Shown one piece after another: positions 47,274 to 55,017 of a stretch of 64,000 nt of DNA. The notes under the pieces were generated by a model. That model was given only the letters and a program-made list of their open reading frames with translations, did not search any database and was not told the origin of the DNA. Location: contig CP155577.1 of the NCBI GenBank assembly GCA_001306305.2, positions 3,145,501 to 3,209,500 of the forward strand, given 5' to 3'. Numbering within the stretch: the first letter of the stretch is position 1; every line of letters starts with the position of its first letter. This stretch comes from Citromicrobium bathyomarinum. Its GTDB lineage: Bacteria > Pseudomonadota > Alphaproteobacteria > Sphingomonadales > Sphingomonadaceae. The position numbers and the translations under genes are program-made.

Positions 47274-47313
47274 CGACCTATATAGGCGCTGCGCGCTGAA
47301 TGTGAAGTGAGGA

Positions 47314-47547
47314 TCAAGCCAGACGCCACATGCCATCCTTGGTGGCTGGAGCAAATTGGCCCTTTTTGCGAAGCTTCATGGCTTCCCAGCGCATCGCATA
47401 TTGCCACGTGAAGAAAAGGTCGCCGGACGCTTTCAACTCTTCAGCATGTGCTTTCCATATGTGCTCGGCCACACGAGGGACAGGAGATGGGCCCAGCTCT
47501 TGCACAGCCGCGAGCACCCACTTTCCCAAATCATCACGCGTTGCCAT
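47314..47547 (-). CDS. Small conserved protein, probable winged-helix-like
   Basis: 77 residues: MATRDDLGKWVLAAVQELG, then PSPVPRVAEHIWKAHAEEL and WQYAMRWEAMKLRKKGQ. The helical pattern resembles a short winged-helix or HARE-HTH-type domain, but this is weak. It overlaps the mscL 3' end by 14 bases, so translation is coupled; ssrA lies just downstream on the same strand. Function unknown. Confidence 0.6.
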   Translation of the reverse strand: MATRDDLGKWVLAAVQELGPSPVPRVAEHIWKAHAEELKASGDLFFTWQYAMRWEAMKLRKKGQFAPATKDGMWRLA

Positions 47548-48025
47548 TCCCGCCTCCTTGGCCTCCCCGCTCCGCCTTCAGCTCGGCGAGAATCTTCTTC
47601 AGCACATCGAGCTGCGGATCGGTCGGCACCTCGTCGCTCTTGGAGCTATCCTCCACCTCGGCCTGCTTGCGCTGCATTTCCTCGGTCACGCGGTTCACGC
47701 CGCGCACCAGCAGGAACAGCGCAAAGGCCACGATCAGGAAGTTGATGATCGCGGTGATCAGCGCGCCATAGCCGATCATCGCGACACCAGCCTCCTTCAG
47801 CTGCTCGTAGTTGTCGAGCGCGCCGTCGTAGCCTTCGGGAATCTCGCCCAGCCGCAGGAACCAGTTGGAAAAGTCGATATCACCGAACAGCCAGCCGATC
47901 AGCGGCATCAGCACCGCGTCGGTCAGCTGCTTCACGATGCCGCTGAACGCCGCGCCGATCACCACGCCGACCGCCAGATCGATCACGTTGCCGCGGGCGA
48001 TGAATTTCTTGAATTCCTTGAACAT
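47534..48025 (-). CDS. mscL: Large-conductance mechanosensitive channel
   Basis: 163 residues. FKEFKKFIARGNVIDLAVGVVIGAAFSGIV (N-terminal amphipathic helix and TM1, residues 2-32) and GYGALITAIINFLIVAFALFLLV (TM2, about residues 82-104) are classic MscL. C-terminal cytoplasmic helix (VLKKILAELKAE) ends in a Gly-rich tail. Opens under hypo-osmotic shock. ATG at 48025. Confidence 0.96.
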   Translation of the reverse strand: MFKEFKKFIARGNVIDLAVGVVIGAAFSGIVKQLTDAVLMPLIGWLFGDIDFSNWFLRLGEIPEGYDGALDNYEQLKEAGVAMIGYGALITAIINFLIVAFALFLLVRGVNRVTEEMQRKQAEVEDSSKSDEVPTDPQLDVLKKILAELKAERGGQGGGNGNA

Positions 48026-48183
48026 GCGAGAGGTGCCCCCTTCGTCTGCCGCCTGTCTCGCGCCTCTTGTGCACAAGGCGATGGGGCGAGACAATCTTGC
48101 CCCCGATTGCGCCCACAAATCCTTGCACCGACGGGGGCGTGTCGTATATTGGCAATACACCATTTTTCCGGAGAGATAATTCG

Positions 48184-48867
48184 ATGGCGTTCCGCACTTT
48201 CGCTCGCTCGATCCTGCTCGCGCTCGGCCTCGTGTCGCTGAGCGCATGCGGCATCAACTCGGTCCCCACGGCAGAGGAAGAGGCCAACGCCCGCTGGGCC
48301 GACGTGCAGAGCGCGTATCAGCGCCGCGCGGATCTGGTCCCCAACCTCGTCAACACGGTGCGCGCCGCAGCGGCGTCGGAAGAGGACATTCTGACCCAGG
48401 TGATCCAGGCCCGTGCCAGCGCCACTCAGACCCAGCTGACCACCGACGACCTCAAGGATCCGGCGGCGATCCAGCGCTTCGATCAGGCGCAAAGCCAGCT
48501 TGGCGGTGCGCTTTCGCGGCTGCTGGTGACGGTCGAGAAATACCCCGAACTGCAGAGTCAGGCGCGTTTCGCGGACCTGATGACCCAGCTGGAAGGCACG
48601 GAAAACCGGATCGAAGTGGCGCGCAATCGCTACAACGAGGCGGTGCAGAACTATAACACCACCATCCGCACCTTCCCCGCGACGATCGCCGCCAACGTGA
48701 TCTACGGTGCGGAGCCGATGGAAGGCTTCAAGGCGCAGGCTGGCAGCGAGATCGCACCCGAAGTGAACTTCGATGACATGAGCAGCCCCAGCGCCGCCGC
48801 GCCCGCCAACGACAACGCGGCAACCGGCGCCGATCGGAACGGGGCCGCCACCGGCACCGACAATTGA
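48184..48867 (+). CDS. LemA family lipoprotein
   Basis: 227 residues. Lipoprotein-type signal LGLVSLSACGIN (C22), then the LemA coiled-coil: ANARWADVQSAYQRRADLVPNLVNTVRA, YPELQSQARFADLMTQLEGTENRIEVARNRYNEAVQNYNT (in parts, residues about 37-185). Ends in an Ala/Asp/Asn linker. LemA proteins often sit with TPM-domain proteins at the membrane; that is the arrangement here (three follow). Overlaps the next start (TTGA). Confidence 0.93.
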   Translation: MAFRTFARSILLALGLVSLSACGINSVPTAEEEANARWADVQSAYQRRADLVPNLVNTVRAAAASEEDILTQVIQARASATQTQLTTDDLKDPAAIQRFDQAQSQLGGALSRLLVTVEKYPELQSQARFADLMTQLEGTENRIEVARNRYNEAVQNYNTTIRTFPATIAANVIYGAEPMEGFKAQAGSEIAPEVNFDDMSSPSAAAPANDNAATGADRNGAATGTDN

Positions 48868-49391
48868 TCGGGCGGCTTGTGCCTGCCCGCTGTGTCGCCA
48901 TTGCGCCGCTGCTGCTGGCCGCCTGTTCGCTGCAAAGCGCAGCGACGCCGGTGGCGCAGCGGCCCGATGGCCCCGTGCTGGACGAGGCCGAGATTTTCGC
49001 GCCCGAAGCCGAGGCCGCACTCGACCAGGATCTGACCGAGTACTGGCGCACATCGGGCGTTGCGTTGGTCGTTTTCACCGACGCATCGCTCGGCGGCGAG
49101 TCGATCGAGCACGTGGCGAACGAGACGTTCAACGAATGGGGCATCGGTGACGAGACAACCAAGTGCGGCCTGCTCGTCCTCGTCGCACCCACAGAGAGGA
49201 CGGTACGGATCGAAGTCGGCCTCGGGCTGGAAAACGATGTCAGCGACGTTCGCGCCAAGCGCATCATCGAGAATGCGATGATCCCCCTTTATCGCGCAGG
49301 CGACATCGCCGGGGGCACGCTCGCCGGGGTCGAGGAACTCAAGCGCGCCGCCCCCAATCCCCCGCAATGCCGTGAAGGTGCCCCCTCGTGA
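48864..49391 (+). CDS. TPM-domain protein, short exported form
   Basis: 175 residues. TTG 48864 overlaps the lemA stop; GTG 48879 is an alternative. Lipoprotein-type signal (LLLAACSLQS), then a TPM (YgcG/Psb32-type) phosphatase-like domain: PVLDEAEIFAPEAEAALDQDL, VFTDASLGGESIEHVAN, CGLLVLVAPTERTVRIEVGLGLE. No membrane tail. Overlaps the next gene by GTGA. Confidence 0.8.
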   Translation: MIGRLVPARCVAIAPLLLAACSLQSAATPVAQRPDGPVLDEAEIFAPEAEAALDQDLTEYWRTSGVALVVFTDASLGGESIEHVANETFNEWGIGDETTKCGLLVLVAPTERTVRIEVGLGLENDVSDVRAKRIIENAMIPLYRAGDIAGGTLAGVEELKRAAPNPPQCREGAPS

Positions 49392-50218
49392 CCCTGCTTA
49401 GAACCCTGATCCTGTTCGCCCTCGTGCTGCTCGCACTGCCTGCCGCCGCGCAGGAGCTGCCGCCGCGCCCCGAAGGGCCGGTCTACGACGGCGCGAACAT
49501 GATCGACGCCGCGACAGAGGCCAAGCTCGACGAGGAACTGCGCGCCTATAGCAAAAAGACGGGCCGCACAGTGGTCGTCGCGACCATTCCGACACTCGAT
49601 GAACAGACGGTCGAGAGCTACGCGGTCGATCTCTATAAGACTTGGGGCATCGGCGGCGAGGAGACCGACGAGGGCGCGCTGCTGCTAGTTGCCAAGAAGG
49701 AGCAGAAGCTCCGGATCGAGGTCGGCTATGGCTCCACCCCCACGCTGACCGACGCAATGTCCGGGCGGATCATCCGCAACACGATCGCCCCTGCCTTCAA
49801 GCAGGGCGACTTCGGCGGCGGGATCGCGGCGGGGGTCGCGCAGATGATCGAGGCGCTCGACATGGACCCGGCGACCGCCAAGGCGATCGAGGAAGCGGAG
49901 GCCACCGCGCGCGCACAACGCGGAGACGAGGTGACTGGCGCAACCATCGGCGGCGCGTTCGTGTGGCTGATCCTGATCTTCGCCTTCATCGCCATCTTCG
50001 GGCGCGGCAAGAAGGGTCGCAGGCGGCGGCGCTACGGCGCAGGCAGCGCGGTGGGCGATGTGCTGCTGTGGACCGCGATCAACTCCGCACTCAACTCGGG
50101 TGACGGCGACGGCTGGGGCGGCGGTGATGGCGGCTTCGGCGGTGGCGGAGGCGGCGGTGGTTTCGGCGGCTTCGGCGGCGGCATGTCCGGCGGCGGCGGC
50201 GCGAGCGGAGGCTGGTGA
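49388..50218 (+). CDS. TPM-domain membrane protein with Gly-rich tail (YgcG-like)
   Basis: 276 residues. Signal peptide 1-20 (LPAAAQE), TPM domain about 25-175 (YDGANMIDAATEAKLDEEL, TVVVATIPTLDEQTVESYAVDLYKTWGIGG, LLVAKKEQKLRIEVGYG), a single membrane helix (FVWLILIFAFIAIFG, about 197-211), a basic patch (KKGRRRRRYG) and a ~50-residue Gly/Ser tail (GGGGGGGFGGFGGG). Typical YgcG arrangement. GTG start overlaps the previous stop. Confidence 0.88.
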   Translation: MTLLRTLILFALVLLALPAAAQELPPRPEGPVYDGANMIDAATEAKLDEELRAYSKKTGRTVVVATIPTLDEQTVESYAVDLYKTWGIGGEETDEGALLLVAKKEQKLRIEVGYGSTPTLTDAMSGRIIRNTIAPAFKQGDFGGGIAAGVAQMIEALDMDPATAKAIEEAEATARAQRGDEVTGATIGGAFVWLILIFAFIAIFGRGKKGRRRRRYGAGSAVGDVLLWTAINSALNSGDGDGWGGGDGGFGGGGGGGGFGGFGGGMSGGGGASGGW

Positions 50219-50889
50219 TGCAGATAACCCACGCAGATAGCGAAGCGGTGACCCGCGCGGTCGCCGAAGCGGAGCTGAAAACTTCGGGCGAGATCGTCAC
50301 GGTCGTGGCGCAGGAGAGCGACGGCTATACCGACGTCGCGCTGGCGCTTTCGGCCTTCGTCGCCTTCACCGGGCTGATGCTGCTCGCCTTCTTTCCCGAT
50401 CCCGTCACCGGGCTGGTGGACACCCTGTCGGGCGGGTGGAACAGCGAATGGACCGCGTCGGGCCTGCTGGGCCTCGCCAGCGCGATCACCATCGTGCTGT
50501 TCCTCGCCACCTTTGCGCTGACGCTGAGCCCCGCGGTGCGCTTCGCGCTGATCCCGGGCCGGGTGAAGACCTTGCGGGTGGAAGACGCCGCGATCCGGCA
50601 TTTCAAGGTCGGCGCGGAACGGCGCACGCATGGCAGAACGGGCGTGCTGATCTTCGTGTCCCTGCGCGAACACCGCGCGCAGATCGTCGCCGATTCCGCG
50701 ATTGCCGAGCAGGTGCCGCCCGAAGTGTGGGGCGATGCGATGGTCGACATGCTGCGCGAGATAAAGGCGGGCCAGCTGGGCGCCGGAATCGCGGCGGGCG
50801 TGCGCGACGTGGGCGAAATCCTCGCCCCCCATTTCCCCCGCGCCGAGGACGACCAGAACGAGCTGCCCGATCGCCTGATCCAGCTTTGA
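50218..50889 (+). CDS. Membrane TPM-like protein (third of the cluster)
   Basis: 223 residues. TPM-type core split by a membrane hairpin: cytosolic N terminus (ADSEAVTRAVAEAELKTSGEIVTVVAQ), hydrophobic segments about 44-62 and 82-108, then HFKVGAERRTHGRTGVLIFVSLREHRAQIVAD and AGIAAGVRDVGEILAPHFP. Resembles the TPM_phosphatase-containing YgcG/DUF1517-like partner proteins. ATG 50218 shares the TGATG overlap; GTG 50215 is one codon earlier. Closes the lemA-TPM-TPM-TPM unit. Confidence 0.75.
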   Translation: MQITHADSEAVTRAVAEAELKTSGEIVTVVAQESDGYTDVALALSAFVAFTGLMLLAFFPDPVTGLVDTLSGGWNSEWTASGLLGLASAITIVLFLATFALTLSPAVRFALIPGRVKTLRVEDAAIRHFKVGAERRTHGRTGVLIFVSLREHRAQIVADSAIAEQVPPEVWGDAMVDMLREIKAGQLGAGIAAGVRDVGEILAPHFPRAEDDQNELPDRLIQL

Positions 50890-50933
50890 GGGGGTGCGGG
50901 TTCGACCTCTCGGCCCTAGTACACCCTCCCCAA

Positions 50934-50955
50934 CCCCTTCCCTTAAGGGAAAGGG
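50934..50955. repeat. Short palindrome in a REP-like context
   Basis: TTCCCTTAAGGGAA (50938-50951) is a perfect palindrome extended by CCC/GGG with one mismatch, preceded by CCTCCCCAACCCC. This is the kind of pyrimidine/purine palindrome dispersed between genes in sphingomonads; terminator or REP-like role possible. Confidence 0.5.
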
Positions 50956-50975
50956 CGTCTTAGGGCCCGCCTGAC

Positions 50976-51548
50976 ATGACCTATCCCCCCGACCACGACG
51001 CGCCCGAGGAAATCCGCTGGCAGGGCGACTACATCGTCGCCAAGCAGCGGGGCCGCTGGGAATATGCCAGCCGCCCGCGCAATATCCGCGCCGCAGCAAT
51101 CATCGCAATCGACGCCTCCGATTCCGGGGCACACGTGCTGCTGGTCGAACAGTACCGCGTGCCGCTGGGCCGTCGCTGCCTCGAAATCCCCGCCGGGCTG
51201 GTCGGCGACGATGACGGTGCGTCGGACGAGAGCGCCATCACCGCCGCGCACCGCGAGCTGGAGGAAGAAACCGGCTACCGCGCGGCGACGATCACCGATC
51301 TGGGCGAGTTCTTCTCCAGCCCCGGGATGGTCTCGGAAGGGTTCTCCCTGCTGCGCGCCGAAGGGCTGACCAAGGTCGGCGACGGCGGCGGCGTCGATGG
51401 CGAGGATATCACGGTCCACCGCGTGAAGCTGGCCGAGCTGGCCGCTTTCGTGGACGAGAAACGCGCAGCAGGGGTTGCTCTCGACGTGCGCCTCGCCATG
51501 CTGCTGATGACACAGAAAATTGGAGAGAACGGATGGCTGGACGGGTAG
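50976..51548 (+). CDS. NUDIX hydrolase, ADP-ribose pyrophosphatase-like
   Basis: 190 residues. The Nudix box lies at residues about 74-97: the glycine-leading stretch [15 protein letters not shown], then [12 protein letters not shown] (REUXEEXGU core). [16 protein letters not shown] upstream and [17 protein letters not shown] downstream are typical of ADP-ribose/GDP-mannose type hydrolases that also act on ADP-sugars. Overlaps the next gene by 16 bases. Confidence 0.88.
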   Translation: MTYPPDHDAPEEIRWQGDYIVAKQRGRWEYASRPRNIRAAAIIAIDASDSGAHVLLVEQYRVPLGRRCLEIPAGLVGDDDGASDESAITAAHRELEEETGYRAATITDLGEFFSSPGMVSEGFSLLRAEGLTKVGDGGGVDGEDITVHRVKLAELAAFVDEKRAAGVALDVRLAMLLMTQKIGENGWLDG

Positions 51549-52315
51549 CGGGCAAGCTCGCACTGATTACGGGCGCGGCGCAGGGGCTTGGCGCTCAGGC
51601 CGCGACCACGCTGGCGCGCGAGGGTGCGCGGGTGCTGTGCACCGACATCAACGGCGAAGGCGCGCAGGCGACCGCCGATGCGATCAATGAAGAGCTGGGC
51701 GCGGATACCGCATTTGCGATGAAGCATGACGTGACCGAGCCCGACCAGTGGGATGCGGCGATCGCGATGGCGGACGACAAGCTCGGCGGGCTGAGCATCC
51801 TGCTCAACAATGCTGGCATCGGCGTGCGCGGCAATATCGAGACCTGCACGCTGGAAGATTGGCGCCGCGGCTTCGCGATCAATGTCGATGGGCCGTTCCT
51901 CGGCTGCCAGAAGGCGCTGAAGCTGATGAAGGACAATCAGCCCGGCTCGATCATCAATATCAGCTCGATCGCGGGACTGATCGCGAGCGACACCATGCCC
52001 GGCTACAACGCCAGCAAGGCGGCAGTGTGGATGCTGACCAAGTCGGTCGCGCTCTATTGTGCGAAGATGGGCTGGAATATCCGCTGCAACTCGATCCATC
52101 CGACCTTCGTCGATACGCCCATTCTGGATGGGATCGGCAAGAATGCCGGGCTCGACAAGGAAGTGGTGATGGGCAAGCTGGCGCGTCAGATCCCGCTCGG
52201 GCGGGTCGGCAAGCCGCAGGAAATCGCCAATGGCGTGCTCTATCTCGCCAGTGACGAGAGCAGTTTCATGACTGCGGCGGAGCTGCGGCTGGATGGCGGC
52301 ATTTCGGCAATGTGA
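51533..52315 (+). CDS. Classical SDR-family oxidoreductase
   Basis: 260 residues. [16 protein letters not shown] cofactor loop (residues 13-28), D37-containing LCTDINGE (NAD preference), NNAGIG, catalytic S in [10 protein letters not shown] and K in YNASKAAV, and C-terminal [30 protein letters not shown] (in parts), a typical classical SDR. ATG 51533 has GGAGAG upstream. Substrate not evident. Two hairpins follow. Confidence 0.88.
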   Translation: MAGRVAGKLALITGAAQGLGAQAATTLAREGARVLCTDINGEGAQATADAINEELGADTAFAMKHDVTEPDQWDAAIAMADDKLGGLSILLNNAGIGVRGNIETCTLEDWRRGFAINVDGPFLGCQKALKLMKDNQPGSIINISSIAGLIASDTMPGYNASKAAVWMLTKSVALYCAKMGWNIRCNSIHPTFVDTPILDGIGKNAGLDKEVVMGKLARQIPLGRVGKPQEIANGVLYLASDESSFMTAAELRLDGGISAM

Positions 52316-52329
52316 AGAAGGCTTGGTGC

Positions 52330-52384
52330 GGGGGCGATCCACTCGCCCCCGACCGGGAGTTGTGGCCGGAGTGGGCCTCCGGCC
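52330..52384. terminator. Two tandem hairpins between convergent SDR and pspC genes
   Basis: GGGGGCGA/TCGCCCCC (52330-52337 and 52343-52350) and GGCCGGAG/CTCCGGCC (52364-52371 and 52377-52384) are perfect stems in the 72-base gap between convergent stops. The first suits the SDR transcript, the second the minus-strand pspC operon. Confidence 0.65.
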
Positions 52385-52387
52385 GGG

Positions 52388-52603
52388 TCAGTCGGCGATC
52401 GCCCACAGGATGAGATAGGCGATCAGCGGGGCGCCGGTCAGGAAGATGGTCGTCAGCACGAAGGCGAGGCGGACCATGGTGACGTCCCAACCGAAATAGT
52501 TGGCGATCCCTGCGCAGACCCCGGCGATCGAGCCGCGCTGCTTGTCGAGGCGGAACTCGCGGGCGGGCCGCGATGCGTGGCGGTCGGTGTCGAGCTGGCT
52601 CAT
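52388..52603 (-). CDS. pspC: PspC-domain membrane protein
   Basis: 71 residues. PspC pattern FRLDKQRGSIAGVCAGIANYFGWDVTMVRLAFVL (in parts, residues about 17-50), then a second hydrophobic segment (APLIAYLILWAI). PspC is an inner-membrane sensor of the phage-shock envelope stress response. Its ATG overlaps the stop of a 38-residue peptide gene (ATGA), putting it last in a minus-strand unit with a sigma-54-type promoter. Shorter than E. coli PspC (119 aa) since the C-terminal cytoplasmic/periplasmic part is missing. Confidence 0.88.
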   Translation of the reverse strand: MSQLDTDRHASRPAREFRLDKQRGSIAGVCAGIANYFGWDVTMVRLAFVLTTIFLTGAPLIAYLILWAIAD

Positions 52604-52716
52604 GCGACCATCCCGGCAGTATCGACCATCACGGGCACGATGGCGAAGGCGAAGGCGAGGCCGGTGAAGGCGAGTGCCCCGGCGGCGGCGAGCAGGTTGC
52701 GGGTAAGCGATTGCAT
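52600..52716 (-). CDS. Small hydrophobic peptide C, upstream of pspC
   Basis: 38 residues: MQSLTRNLLAAAGALAFTG followed by LAFAFAIVPVMVDTAGMVA. One predicted membrane segment. It resembles peptides A and B (MQS-R N-terminus, Ala-rich helix, AIVP motif), but lacks their PASPTGLVIA ending. GGAGA precedes the ATG at 52716 and its stop overlaps pspC (ATGA). Too short for routine gene calling but position and paralogy support it. Confidence 0.7.
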   Translation of the reverse strand: MQSLTRNLLAAAGALAFTGLAFAFAIVPVMVDTAGMVA

Positions 52717-52754
52717 GGTGTCGGTCTCCAGTGAAAAATCTGTGGTGGGGTGGC

Positions 52755-52868
52755 TCAGGCGATGACCAGGCCGGTCGGGCTGGCAGGGATGATCGCGGTG
52801 GCGAAGAACATGGCCGAGATGCCGACTGCGAAGACGGCGGCGAAGGTGTTGCGGGCGATGGATTGCAT
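52755..52868 (-). CDS. Small hydrophobic peptide B
   Basis: 37 residues: MQSIARNTFAAVFAVGISAM, then FFATAIIPASPTGLVIA. Preceded by AAAGGA about 10 bases before ATG 52868. It is a close paralogue of peptide A (the last 23 residues differ at only a few positions) and shares the MQS(I/L)-(A/T)RN start with peptide C. Single membrane-spanning helix, no catalytic residues. Function unknown. Confidence 0.75.
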   Translation of the reverse strand: MQSIARNTFAAVFAVGISAMFFATAIIPASPTGLVIA

Positions 52869-52921
52869 GGTGAGTGTGTCCTTTGAAAAGCGGTTGGTGA
52901 GGTAGGTCAGACTGTGGCGGC

Positions 52922-53041
52922 TCAGGCGATAACGAGGCCGGTGGGGCTGGCAGGGACGATCGCGGTGGCGAAGAAAACGGCGGAGATACCCAGCGCCATA
53001 ACGGCGGCGAACATGCGGCTGCGGAGGTCGGTGGTGGTCAT
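52922..53041 (-). CDS. Small hydrophobic peptide A, first gene of the psp-like unit
   Basis: 39 residues: MTTTDLRSRMFAAVMALGIS, then AVFFATAIVPASPTGLVIA. AAAGGAA precedes ATG 53041; an upstream in-frame ATG (53059) would add six residues. First gene downstream of a near-consensus sigma-54 promoter ~55 bases away. Paralogous with peptide B, so a tandem duplication is likely. Single membrane helix with a short basic N terminus. Confidence 0.75.
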   Translation of the reverse strand: MTTTDLRSRMFAAVMALGISAVFFATAIVPASPTGLVIA

Positions 53042-53094
53042 GTGAGTGGTTCCTTTCATGTTTCCGGGGGACCATCCCGCCGGATATCGACTAC

Positions 53095-53113
53095 TTTGCA
53101 GGAGCCGTGCCAA
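53095..53113 (-). promoter_or_regulatory. Sigma-54 (-24/-12) promoter of the peptide-pspC unit
   Basis: On the minus strand the bases read TTGGCACGGCTCCTGCAAA. GG at -24 and GC at -12 are exactly 10 bases apart, and TGGCACG-N4-CTGCA differs from the consensus TGGCACG-N4-TTGCA at one position. It points toward peptide A, whose ATG is ~55 bases downstream. Sigma-54 control of psp genes by PspF is known in enterobacteria. Confidence 0.8.
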
Positions 53114-53186
53114 GTTGAAGAAATGGCGGAATTGCGTGGTTCGGAGGTGAGCCGGACGACAACCACTCGTTCACCTTTCCGAAAGC

Positions 53187-53203
53187 TTGGGAATTTTTCC
53201 CAA
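53187..53203. promoter_or_regulatory. Candidate upstream activator site (palindrome)
   Basis: TTGGGAA-TTT-TTCCCAA is a perfect 7-base inverted repeat lying about 75-90 bases upstream of the -24 element, the usual distance for an enhancer-binding protein site. A second half-like TTGGAA follows at 53208. PspF-type binding is inference; it is also within reach of the recF promoter. Confidence 0.5.
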
Positions 53204-53281
53204 CTCTTGGAACCGGGCTTTTCACGCATTCCGCTGGCCTGCATCCGCGCGCCGCGCTAGGCCCCGTTCTCAAAGGCCCCC

Positions 53282-54367
53282 ATGGCGCTCGACCGCATCT
53301 CGATCCTCGATTTTCGCAACCATCGGCAGACCGCGCTGGAAGACACCGCGCGGTTCAATCTGCTCGTGGGTGCGAATGGTGCGGGAAAGACCAACGTGCT
53401 CGAGGCACTCTCGCTGCTTGCGCCGGGGCGCGGGTTGCGGCGGGCGAAACTGCCCGAGATGGCGCGGATCGACGGGCCGGGCGGATTTACCGTCGCCGCG
53501 CGGCTGCAGCCTGCCGACGGGGCGGAGCCGGTCCAGTTGGGCACCGTGGTCGATGCGGCACAACCCAATCGCCGCCGGGTGCGTGTCAACGGGGCGGAGC
53601 GCAGCGCGCTGGGTCTGTCCGAATGGCTCTCGGTCCGCTGGCTGACCCCGGCGATGGACGGGCTGTTTACCGACAGCGCAGGCGCGCGGCGGCGTTATCT
53701 CGATCGGCTGGCGCTGGCGACCGCGCCCGGCCACGCCGCGCTCTCCAACCGCTACGAAACCGCGCTGCGCAACCGCAATCGGCTGCTGTCGGACGATGCG
53801 CCGCCCGATCCGCAATGGCTCGATGCGCTGGAGGCGCAGCTGGCGGAGCACGGCGCCGCGATCGCCGCCAATCGCCGCGCGCTGGTCGAAGAGCTGAACC
53901 GCGAGCTGGAGGCGCAGGCCGATGCGCTGTTTCCCCGCCCTCTCTTGGCGATCGAGCCGACCGGGCCGGAAGAGCATACCGCATTGGCCGATGCCCTGCG
54001 CGGCAATCGTCGGACGGAACGCCGCGCAGGCCGCACGCTGATCGGCCCGCATCGCGCGGAACTGGCGGTGACGCTGGCCGACAAGGGCGTACCCGCCGCC
54101 CGCGCCTCGACCGGCGAACAGAAGGCGATGCTGATCGCGATCACGCTGGCGCACGGCGCGCTGGCGACACGCGGGCGCGCGGGGCTACTGCTGCTGGACG
54201 AGGTTGCCGCGCATCTCGACCCGCAGCGGCGCGAAGCACTGTTCGCGCGCCTCGCCGCCAATGGTGAGCAGGTATGGATGACCGGAACCGAGCGGATGCC
54301 GTTCGACCCGATCCTGCCCGACGCCGCCGTGTGGGACGTGTCTGGCGGTTCGCTGCGGCGGATCTGA
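53282..54367 (+). CDS. recF: DNA replication and repair protein RecF
   Basis: 361 residues. Walker A GANGAGKTNVLEALSLL (about residues 30-46), signature region ASTGEQKAMLIAITLAHG and Walker B LLLDEVAAHLDPQRREAL. Loads RecA at gaps via the RecFOR pathway. ATG at 53282. It is not next to dnaA/dnaN here. Divergent from the psp-like unit, with a 240-base shared control region. Confidence 0.95.
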   Translation: MALDRISILDFRNHRQTALEDTARFNLLVGANGAGKTNVLEALSLLAPGRGLRRAKLPEMARIDGPGGFTVAARLQPADGAEPVQLGTVVDAAQPNRRRVRVNGAERSALGLSEWLSVRWLTPAMDGLFTDSAGARRRYLDRLALATAPGHAALSNRYETALRNRNRLLSDDAPPDPQWLDALEAQLAEHGAAIAANRRALVEELNRELEAQADALFPRPLLAIEPTGPEEHTALADALRGNRRTERRAGRTLIGPHRAELAVTLADKGVPAARASTGEQKAMLIAITLAHGALATRGRAGLLLLDEVAAHLDPQRREALFARLAANGEQVWMTGTERMPFDPILPDAAVWDVSGGSLRRI

Positions 54368-54379
54368 GGCCCCGGTCGC

Positions 54380-54841
54380 TTACTCGAAGGTTTCTGCGGT
54401 GACATGTTCCTTGGGGCTGGGCCCGTACTTGTTCGGTCCCGGCGTGCCCGGCAGCGCCATCACCACGATGTAGGCAATGGACGCTATCAGGCCGAGCAGC
54501 GGAATAGCGCTCAGGATAATGAAACCCAGATACCACCAGCCGGTCATCTCGCGATCGTGCAGGCGGCGCACCGACACGGCAATGCTGGGGATCAGCACGA
54601 CCAGACCCCACACGATAAACAGCATCCCGAAGCCGCCGAAGAGGATCGAATAGACCGATGCAGGATCGTTCGGGTCTGCCGCCCCCAGGCGGTCCGCCGT
54701 CGAGCCGGTGGCCACGATCAGAATGCCGATCACCGAGTAGACGATCACGTTGAGCAGCGCGAACATCCAGAATTCGAGCCGTCGCGAACGGCCCTGAAAA
54801 TCGAAGTACCGCTTAAACGGCAGGATCATCCACTGCATCAT
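54380..54841 (-). CDS. DUF805 membrane protein
   Basis: 153 residues. DUF805 pattern: LPFKRYFDFQGRSRRLEFWMF, then three to four membrane helices (ALLNVIVYSVIGILIVATG, FGMLFIVWGLVVLIPSIAVSVRRLHDRE with the conserved RLHD) and the short cytosolic tail ending VTAETFE. Start chosen at the first of two adjacent ATGs (54841) with GGGGGAAG upstream. Function unknown. Convergent with recF. Confidence 0.88.
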   Translation of the reverse strand: MMQWMILPFKRYFDFQGRSRRLEFWMFALLNVIVYSVIGILIVATGSTADRLGAADPNDPASVYSILFGGFGMLFIVWGLVVLIPSIAVSVRRLHDREMTGWWYLGFIILSAIPLLGLIASIAYIVVMALPGTPGPNKYGPSPKEHVTAETFE

Positions 54842-54957
54842 TCTTCCCCCAAGGCATTGGGCGTGCACCTGCCCGCCCGGACGTTACCCGGCGATATTGT
54901 GCATGGCCGAAACGCTGCCGCAAGGCCGAACACCGCCGCTTCCATGCATCTCGACGC

Positions 54958-54985
54958 AAAAAAGAGGCCCCGCAACGGGGGCCTC
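54958..54985 (-). terminator. Rho-independent terminator of the TonB receptor gene
   Basis: Minus strand: GAGGCCCC (54985-54978 complement), short loop, GGGGCCTC (54971-54964 complement), followed by TTTTTT (54963-54958). It is 30 bases past the receptor stop, a textbook terminator. Confidence 0.88.
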
Positions 54986-55017
54986 TTCTCCTGGTGTCCA
55001 ATTCTCTTGCGAGAGGC

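Noticed and set aside
46908-47313. A minus-strand frame at 47055-47354 as a protein gene
   Set aside because: It lies over the tmRNA gene, has no family match, and its ends do not respect the neighbouring gene; the tmRNA explains the conserved bases.
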